From Valencia hispanica (Eukaryota > Chordata > Actinopteri > Cyprinodontiformes > Valenciidae): 64,000 bases of DNA. The position numbers were made by a program, and so were the translations under genes. How positions within the stretch are numbered: the first letter of the stretch is position 1; the number at the start of each line of letters is the position of its first letter. The notes beneath the pieces were generated by a model. That model saw only the letters and a program-made list of their open reading frames with translations. It did no database searches and was not told where the DNA came from. The stretch lies in assembly GCA_963556495.2 (NCBI GenBank), contig OY747713.1, forward strand, positions 49,504,224 to 49,568,223. Direction: 5' to 3'. Below, piece by piece: positions 57,462 to 64,000 of the stretch.

Positions 57462-57525
57462 TTGAGTTATGTTGCTAACTAACAGACAAACTCTGGCGAA
57501 AACATAACCTCCTTGGCGGATGTGA
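57462..57525 (-). repeat. Dispersed repeat family R1, copy 4 (end only)
   Basis: TTTTTGAGTTATGTTGCTAAC followed by ACAGACAAACTCTGGCGAAA and ACATAACCTCCTTGG. This is the end of the family listed at 6541-6893. Confidence 0.55.
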
Positions 57526-57604
57526 TAAACTACAGAGAGATCTTTGTTGTACATCTGTAGTTGCCAATGAATTAAGGAAGTATAAAGCAAGATGATCCTG
57601 GTTT

Positions 57605-57712
57605 CCTACTCCAGGGGGTTCAGGGCCTTTCTGTATAGAAGTTGCATGTTCTCCATGTACATGTGAGATTTTTTCCCACAGTCCAAAAACAAACATGCTA
57701 AGGTAACTGTTG
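57605..57712 (+). repeat. Dispersed repeat, second copy of the family at 1-257
   Basis: AGGGCCTTTCTGTATAGAAG, TTGCATGTTCTCCATGTACATG, then CCCACAGTCCAAAAACAAACATGC. These are better preserved blocks of the same interspersed repeat. Confidence 0.55.
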
Positions 57713-57756
57713 TTTTTAAAGAGCTCCTATTTATTAATACATACACATTTACACAC

Positions 57757-57863
57757 TGGATGGATGGATGGATGGATGGATGGATGGATGGATGGATGGA
57801 TGGATGGATGGATGGATGGATGGATGGATGGATGGATGGATGGATGGATGGATGGATGGATGG
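57757..57863 (+). repeat. (TGGA)n microsatellite, about 107 bp
   Basis: Uninterrupted TGGA units. It resembles the Rex3 tail motif, but no Rex3 coding sequence precedes it. Confidence 0.97.
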
Positions 57864-58948
57864 CAGTGGTAATACTGTTTTAATAAAAAGATGGATTATC
57901 TTTTGTATGTATCATGCCTTATGTCTTATGTAAGTAGGTTAGTTTGAACTCTTACCAGCAGCTTGGGAATTACTGTGGCATATTTAGAAATGATGGTGAA
58001 CACCTGCATGCTCCTAAAACAATAATGTCTTGAAAGGTAATACTTCAGGGTTTAAAACATGTTCCACTTTTTAGAGAGCAGGATGCTGCTAAAAAGCCAC
58101 AGCACATACTGCTCCTGACTCTTACAGCATTAACCTTTGTTGTCTTAGTTACACCTTTAGTTCACTGCTGTTTTTCATCATTGACCTACCTATAGCTTGC
58201 AGTGTGTGCGTTAAATATAAAACCAAGAGTGTCTCTTGGAATCGTAGTCTCTTCTGTGCATTATTTCCTCATTTCTGTTAAAGAAGGATATAAAGTTCCT
58301 CTGAGAGTTGTCAGGTATGAGGCTGTAGCTGTGTTTTTAATTTGGGGTAGTTTCTTTCCACCTCCATTGATTTATATTGATCCAAACTCTGTCTGCAGCT
58401 GTAGCCTGCTGGTTGTTCTTTTGACATGCTCATTGTGTTATAGCTTTATTGTGTAAAACCCCAAAACACTTTTTACCACACTCTTTAACTGTATAGAAAA
58501 GCTTAAGTTTGCTAATTGTTGCTTGATATGTATTTTTCTTTCTTTTTGTGTACCATCTTCAAAGGTATTTTCTTAGGTGTTAGAGATTCACTCTCTTTGA
58601 CACATATTAACATTATGTTAATTATGTTTCGCATTTTCTTCAATTCAGAGATCTTTCTCTTTTCATCTAGGTTAGAACATTTAACAGCCAAAAACTGACT
58701 GGAATTGTGGAGCACTAATGTGAACTAATGTCTAAAAATATACATTTTGATATGTTCTGTTGACTGCTTGTGTAGCATCTAATCTCTGTGGGGCACTGTC
58801 ATTAGACGACAGATGAGGAAGTAAACTGAGCTTTCTATTCATGTCTGACAAAATAAATTCAAAAAAATAAAACCTAACTTCTTTTCATCTGCAACAGCTA
58901 TGATCACTCTCTCCAGCATATCACTGACTGTTGTCTTCATTTGTACAG
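57864..58948 (+). other. Intron just upstream of the thsd7a exon
   Basis: No repeats or genes recognised. The end has a pyrimidine-rich acceptor (GTTGTCTTCATTTGTACAG) with AG at 58947-58948. Confidence 0.6.
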
Positions 58949-60137
58949 GTCCATGGGGTCGCTGTATGGGAAGTGAGTGTGGACCTGGAGGCAGTCAGAG
59001 CAGAGCAGTTTGGTGCGCCCATTCTGAAGGCTGGACCACCCTTCATACGAACTGTGACCAGACAGAGCGGCCAGACAACCAGCAAAGCTGCTTCAGAGTG
59101 TGTGACTGGCACAAAGATCTGTATGAATGGCAGTTGGGTGCTTGGAACCAGTGTATCCCAGTAATGATGCGCAGTGCTGGGTTGCAGCGGCCAACAGTGT
59201 GCACACGGGGAGAAGAGGGCATACAGACACGTGAAGTGGGCTGTGTTCAGAAAGCCGATGGCGAGCTTGCAGAGGATGCAATTTGTGAATACTTTGAGCC
59301 TAAACCAAGGCGAGAACAGGCCTGTCTCATACCTTGTCCTAGGGACTGTGTGGTGTCTGAGTTCAGCCCGTGGACTTCGTGTTCTAAAACATGTGGGATG
59401 GGCTTAAGAAACCGGATACGCTATGTTCTGGCACCACCACTGTTTGGTGGGTCTACCTGCCCAAATTTGACTGAATTTCAGACATGTCAGCCCGGTCTGT
59501 GTGAGGGAGAGGAAAACCTTTACAGCCTCAGAGTTGGACCTTGGGGCTCCTGTTCTGTACCTTTGCCAAGGCAAGCCAGAGAAGCTGAAAAACCACCCAA
59601 GGAGAGCAACAAAAGATCCCGAGAAAGTGATAAATCTGCTAAAGAGGGCAACAAAAAGTCAAGAGATAGTGAAACACCATCCAAAGGAGGTGACACACAG
59701 GACAGAGAGGACAGCAAAAAGTCCATGAGAGAGAAAAAAAAGATGAGCGATGATGAAAAACAGTATCAAGAAAAGGACATAAAGTCCACAGAAGATCAGG
59801 AGAAAGTGTCCAAAAATGGTAACAAACCATCCTTGAGCAACAGAAAATTGGTCCGAGCAAACAGAAAACAAGGCAAAGCATTTAGACAGGCAGATCGGCC
59901 CAAACAACAGAAAAAGGTAAAAAACAAGGCAAAACAAGAGAAAATGAGAGAGAAAGTCAAAGGGAGACTAAGAGAGAGGGGAAAGGTGAAAGACCCTGAG
60001 ACAAGAGAGCTAATCAAAAAGAAGAGGAACAAGAGCCGCCAGAACCGCCCAGGAGGAAAATTCTGGGATCTGCAAGTTGGCTACCAAACCAGAGAAGTGA
60101 CCTGTGTACATAAGAGTGGGATCATTGAAGCTCTGAG
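58949..60137 (+). CDS. thsd7a: thsd7a exon with thrombospondin type-1 repeats
   Basis: This is an internal coding exon of a thrombospondin type-1 domain protein, a large membrane glycoprotein of endothelium, podocytes and neurons. The 3' splice site TTTGTACAG precedes it and AG|GTAAAC follows at 60138. The length of 1189 nt splits codons at both ends (intron phases 1 and 2). Repeat 1 begins GPWGRCMGSECGPGG. Repeat 2 has WNQC and ICEYFEPKP. Repeat 3 has FSPWTSCSKTCGMGL and GGSTCPNLTEF. Repeat 4 starts VGPWGSC and ends YQTREVTCVHKSG. Residues such as RELIKKKRN and the exon layout point to THSD7A rather than THSD7B. Repeat 4 is split by a lysine/serine-rich stretch at about 59570-60050, much longer than I recall in mammals. 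The open frame continues upstream to 58900, but that part is intron. Which fish paralogue this is cannot be told. Confidence 0.87.
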
Positions 60138-60339
60138 GTAAACAAGATTGTAATGTACTCCTTTCTGTAACCATCACACTTTTACTCAGGTTCTGTTTAA
60201 TTTATCTTAGAGAATCTTGGCTTGTTTGCAATAGCCCAAAGGTTAAAACTGATTTTCTAGCGATAACATGTCTGAAACATGAAATAAAATCTTCAGAGCT
60301 GACTTATGACATCACTGGCAATGTTGGCACCAGCTTCCA
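60138..60339 (+). other. Start of the following thsd7a intron
   Basis: Begins with the 5' splice site GTAAAC. No further thrombospondin repeat coding was found before the window ends. Confidence 0.6.
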
Positions 60340-60785
60340 ACAAACAGGCATGCACCGATTGTGCAAGTTGCCCCACCTAAAAAGATGAGAGGTCTGTAAT
60401 TTTCATCATTGGTAAACTTCAATTGTGAGAAACAGAATTTTAAAAAAATGCAACACAAAATGTATGAATTTGATGATATAATGGCGCAGAAGATACATTG
60501 TTGGCCAATAACCAAAGTTCATTTCAATCCTTTGTAAAGTAACCTTGGTTGGCAATGACAGAGGTCAAACTTTTCCTGTAGATCTTCCCCAGGTTTGCAC
60601 ACACTGTAGCTGGTATTGTGGCCCATTCTTCAATGCAGATTTTCTCTAGAGCTGTGATGTTTTGTGGCTGTCAATGGGCAACACAGACTTTTGACTCCCT
60701 CCACAGATTCTGTATTGATTGAGGTTTGGAGACTGGCTGGGCCACCCCTGAACCTTGAAATGCTTTTTACATAGCCACTCCTTCG
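60340..60785 (-). pseudogene. Tc1-like transposon 3' fragment
   Basis: On the minus strand 60785-60500 encodes Tc1 transposase C-terminal landmarks in broken form ([11 protein letters not shown], then the SQSP.LN block before the glutamate region, and WAT.PA.VCANL further on). 60500-60340 resembles the inner inverted repeat of the same family (TTACAGACCTCTCATC on the minus strand). It is a different subfamily from copies A and B, truncated and with many changes. Confidence 0.7.
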
Positions 60786-60857
60786 CTGCTATCAGCTGCT
60801 ATCATCTAAGACCTATCAATCAAGAGGACATGTACCTTATTATTCATCATTTCAAGC
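60786..60857 (+). repeat. Host repeat, left part of a filled site
   Basis: GACCTATCAATCAAGAGG, then CCTTATTATTCATCATTTCAAGC. It matches 15219-15254 (GACCTGTCAATCAATAGGACC, TTATTATTCATAATTTTAAGC), where the sequence runs on without an insertion. The right part resumes at 62753 (ATTAGATC against ATTACATC at 15259). Confidence 0.75.
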
Positions 60858-62752
60858 TTAAAGAGCAACTCAACCCCCTCCAGAGTTTAACTCCGGCCAC
60901 ATTTCTGTTTGAAAAATGCCTAAAAAAGAAGGCATTGCCTAGCGGACCAGCGAACTCTCGGGAAGTGCGGGGGACTGGGCATGGTATGGGCTGTGATTGA
61001 CATGTTGACAGCAGCGCTGCTGCAGTGGCACAGCGGCACACACAGACAGTAAGAAAGATGGACTTTGCCTCATACCCGGTTCACACTGCGTTTTTCAGCC
61101 GCCTCAAAAGACTGCTTCATGCTACGCTGTGAGATCCACCAAGCTCTAGAGGTGTGTCGCACTGAACAGCCCAAGACTTTAGTGGGTCAGACTGCACAAC
61201 ATCTCGCTCCATCAAGGAAACACCAAAAGCCAAAATCACACAAGCAGACCAGCACTGAATAAAATGTCGGAGAGCACGTCACACTGCACAGCCACAGGGC
61301 TGCTAATCATGCACACGCTCTGTGTGATCTTCTTTCACCACAGGAAAGGGAGGGAGGTTCTGTGGAGGAGGCATGGGTGGAGACTCGGCTTCTTTTATAC
61401 TCCACAGTGGCAGGACAGGTCTGATGTCAGCCATACTGGCTGAGCCAGTAGGAAGCCCTATTCAAATTAAAGTGCAGTGTCAAGTTTGTAGAATGTTTAA
61501 TTGTCAAACAATTAAACATTTTAATCTAATTAATCACAGGGTAGCTGTGAATGAATCATGATTAATCATGATTAATTAACATTCCTAAAAATGACTGAAA
61601 AAGTACAATTTTCGGTGTAAACAAAAGGACAAAATCAGAAGCTGTTACTCTTCTTTAAGGGAAATACAAGAAAGATGCATGGAAATTTTGTTTTGAATTC
61701 CACTATGACATTTACATGTGGCCCTTTTAACCGATTAATTTTTTAGCCATTTGCTAAGGCAAACTTGGTAAATTACCATTTTCTGAAAGTAAAGTTGACC
61801 GTTTCTTATCAATATTGGACAACCCTTAGCATCCTCTTCATGGGACTATATCCTACAAGAAGAGTGCCTTCAGTCAGAAGCTACTCAGTTTCGCTGCAAC
61901 ACAGACTGCTACAGGAGCCCCAGCCATCAGAACCTACAAATACTCCTTGAAGAGTTAAATAGTATGACCTACAACAACTATTAATTTCTTTCTGGGCTCA
62001 ATAAAGTATTTTTTAATTGAATTTTTCTGAATAATACAGGAATTATTTGTTTATCAACACTGCAATACATGCACAAATGATTTGAGACAGATCCTTTACA
62101 TAACTCCCTGGTTTCTACTATTATTATTTGCAGTTGTCTTGAATCTGCAGTGTTGGTTACCTACGTTAGCTTGTTTGTCACCCAAGGCTTTTCTGATGTG
62201 AAGTTGTCACTGAAAATTGGTGCATTTTTAATCATCTCCTTGTTCCAATCGCTTCTTCTGGTCGCTTGCAACCAAAGATGTCTTTTGTTTGCCTTGAAAG
62301 GGGCGAGTCGATGGAATGCACGTCTGTTGTTTTTATGAAAATAACCAACAGCACAGGCCATGATTGCTTCTCTTCCTGCAGACTACATGCGCAACAGAGC
62401 AGGGAGTGACTTAGACCGATAATCCCTAAACCCAAGTTTATCCTTCTCAGTCTGCGGAGAAAGATGTTCACGGATGCCACGGATGCAGTTTGGGTCTTTC
62501 ATGCTGTTTACAACACATGCACTCAAAGCAGTGCGGGTTGAACTGTGGAATAAACAGGGTGGGTCATTCTGTGCATGGATTATTTCTACGAATTAATCAA
62601 CCAGCGTTAAAGTGTTAATTGTCAAAATTAACACTTTAACTGATTTTTACGAAAATGTACTAAAATACCAGAAATAATGACCAGACACATTGACACTCAT
62701 TTATAGAGTTTATCAGCAAAGAAAGTTGATTTAGGGGTGAGTTGCTCTTTAA
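60858..62752. mobile_element. TTAA-flanked non-autonomous DNA element
   Basis: TTAA at 60858-60861 is followed by AGAGCAACTCAACCCC. The other end GGGGTGAGTTGCTCT is followed by TTAA at 62749-62752. Length is 1887 bp without duplications. The uninterrupted relative of the target at 15217-15275 has a single TTAA at this place. Small open frames inside have no motifs. TTAA targets suggest piggyBac or Kolobok. Within it at 61500-61585 are several ATTAATCATGATTAAT motifs. Confidence 0.85.
62606..62640. repeat. Perfect 15-bp inverted repeat
   Basis: GTTAAAGTGTTAATT at 62606-62620 and its exact inverse at 62626-62640 around the loop GTCAA, inside the TTAA-flanked element. Confidence 0.95.
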
Positions 62753-62806
62753 ATTAGATCTAAACGGATGAGTTATAAAAAAAAAAATCACCCCCCTCAC
62801 CCCTCT

Positions 62807-63514
62807 TTTCCACCGGACGCATAAGCAGCACGTTACAGGAGCAGCACGTCATACGCAGCTGATAGCCACCACTGTAGTCAATAGAACCCTTTCCACCAGA
62901 GGCGAAAGCAGCACGAGTCTGCAGCGTCTGAGGAGCGACATGTCGCAGCACTTTTCTAAATATACGCGGCAGTCCTATTTTCTACGCAGTACGCCTCTGA
63001 AACATGTAAATTTCTACATTTTGGATAGGGGAGACAGGAAATATACGGCTCGGCACCGGAAATTATCAAAATAAAAGAAACGTGCTGCTTTGCGGTTGCT
63101 TTACTTTAAAAAAAAGTCACTACCTGTGCGGCCCGGTGAGAAGTCAGTACCTCGCGGGAGGGTCTCATTTGTGTGTCATCACACAAATGAGCAATTTTGG
63201 ATATTCCCTGACATAACATAAACTTCTTGGCGAATATAAAACGGACATAACATAAAACACCAACCTTTTGGAGCCATGTTGTTGTCTTTTCCTGGTTATT
63301 ATTGTCATAGACGTTTATATATGTCTATGGTTGTTGTGTTTACTGACAAAACCACGCGTGATTTTGCTAATCTCGCGTTATTTCGTGCTCTCGGTGACAG
63401 CTGCTTCCCTGCTGCTATGCACCTCATACGCACCCGGTGGAAAGGGCCAAGCAGCAGAATACACAAGTGAAACGTGCTGCTCCTGTAACGTGCCGCTTAT
63501 GCGTCCGGTGGAAA
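62807..63514. mobile_element. DNA element with 43-bp terminal inverted repeats
   Basis: TTTCCACCGGACGCATAAGC at 62807 and on to 62849 pairs with 63472-63514 with one mismatch. The element is 708 bp. Further inverted blocks lie inside each end (CCCTTTCCACCAGAGGCG at 62889 and the inverse of CGCACCCGGTGGAAAGGG at 63430), as do central palindromes. No transposase; non-autonomous. Family and target duplication unresolved. Confidence 0.85.
63164..63191. repeat. Perfect 12-bp inverted repeat
   Basis: CTCATTTGTGTG, loop TCAT, then the exact inverse, near the middle of the 708-bp element. Confidence 0.95.
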
Positions 63515-63559
63515 GGAGGAGTCAGAGTTGTCATGACTTTACACTTGACCTACTAAACC

Positions 63560-63700
63560 TAAAATTGTTTTTTGAACCAGGCTGTAAACATGTTTATTTC
63601 TGCTGGGAAGTTGGCCTTTTTAACAAAGGGAACTTGCTCCTTTCTGGAGCCAACCCGAGGATGAGGGGGTAACTGCAATTTCTGTCACTTCTAGCGGCAG
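63560..63700 (+). repeat. Dispersed repeat with AGGCTGTAAACATGTTTATTTC core
   Basis: The blocks ACCAGGCTGTAAACATG, TTATTTCTGCTGGGAAGTTGG, CTTTCTGGAGCCAACCCGAGG and GTAACTGCAATTTCTG follow the order of a common non-coding fish repeat that I recognise. Class unknown. Confidence 0.45.
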
Positions 63701-63792
63701 AGTTTGCCCCTTGGTGCAAAAGCAAAAATTAGTTGAAGTGCGAACATGAACTAGCATGCTAATACTAACTAGCATGCTATCATTATCTTAGG

Positions 63793-63976
63793 CAGTGTTT
63801 CTCAAGCTTTTTTGGCTGAATGCCCCCCTAAGTAGTGTTGAAATCCCTTACTGCCCCGCAAGCTCCAATGCAGAGGTACAGAAAGTTTTCTGATACAAAG
63901 ACCAACATGTGGCCTGCATTTGTATCGCTCTTTTTCAGTCACACCATTCAATCAGAGCACCAGTTATCAGTGACCT
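63793..63976 (+). repeat. Possible hAT-like element start
   Basis: CAGTGTTTCTCAAGCTTTTTTGG resembles the end of fish hAT derivatives. The other end is not identified before the window closes. Confidence 0.35.
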
Positions 63977-64000
63977 TTAAAGAGTAACTAAACCCCAAAA
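63977..64000 (+). mobile_element. Start of another TTAA element, cut by window end
   Basis: TTAA then AGAGTAACTAAACCCCAAAA, closely similar to the left end at 60858-60877. Its other end lies outside the window. Confidence 0.6.

Noticed and set aside
58900..58948. In-frame ATG with a hydrophobic stretch before the thsd7a exon, resembling a signal peptide
   Set aside because: It lies in the intron, ending with a good 3' splice site (TTTGTACAG); the match to THSD7A starts after it.

Overview
The window is nuclear DNA of a ray-finned fish, most likely a percomorph teleost. The evidence is the mix of mobile elements (Rex3-type RTE, Rex1-like, fish L1 and L2 LINEs, Tc1-type DNA transposons, a tRNA-derived SINE), the AT-rich intron-like background and one recognisable vertebrate exon. 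I cannot name the species.

The only convincing host coding sequence is one exon at 58949-60137 (+). It has a 3' splice site in front and a 5' splice site behind, and it encodes thrombospondin type-1 repeats matching THSD7A. No other thsd7a exon was recognised. The 58.9 kb upstream is therefore best read as part of the large first intron (or upstream flank) and the 3.9 kb downstream as the next intron. No rRNA, true tRNA gene, CRISPR array, operon or convincing promoter was seen.

Layout. 1-4.4 kb: a diverged dispersed repeat, an L1 fragment, a Tc1 element with an open 339-codon DD34E transposase (1911-3517), and an antisense GC-rich L1 3' region. 4.4-9 kb: mostly unique AT-rich DNA with two copies of a dispersed repeat and a Tc1 relic. 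9-14.4 kb: an L2 fragment, then an L1 split by an L2 tail and by a second Tc1 copy with one frameshift. 14.4-16.5 kb: short tandem repeats and a roughly 173-bp satellite-like array. 16.5-23.6 kb: an L2 complete in layout (esterase ORF1, endonuclease/RT ORF2, 3' UTR) with two other LINE pieces inserted antisense. 23.6-34.3 kb: unique DNA with a PHD-finger relic, several MITEs, a SINE and a palindromic transposon carrying a zinc-ribbon/HTH open frame (31925-32658). 34.3-39.2 kb: Rex1-like and Tc1 relics, an A-rich repeat containing a 630-bp inverted copy of L1 3' sequence, and a TTAA-flanked MITE. 39.3-46.4 kb: a jockey/CR1-superfamily LINE holding an internally deleted L1 and a probable solo LTR. 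46.4-48.9 kb: a 5'-truncated Rex3 with a long open frame. 51-54 kb: a MITE, a second Rex3 and an L2 fragment. 54-58 kb: a tandem duplication, long microsatellites, a SINE, and THAP-like and YqaJ/SWIM-family relics. 58.9-60.1 kb: the thsd7a exon. 60.3-64 kb: a Tc1 fragment and several TIR elements.

The elements do not form a functional pathway. Their value is historical: nested insertions, target duplications, an empty-site paralogue inside the same window, and junctions that suggest how the copies arose. No clearly new biological system was found. The best leads are the small zinc-ribbon/HTH palindromic transposon, the perfect inverted 630-bp duplication, the two Rex3 copies each joined head-on to the 3' tail of another LINE, and the enlarged lysine-rich insert in thsd7a.
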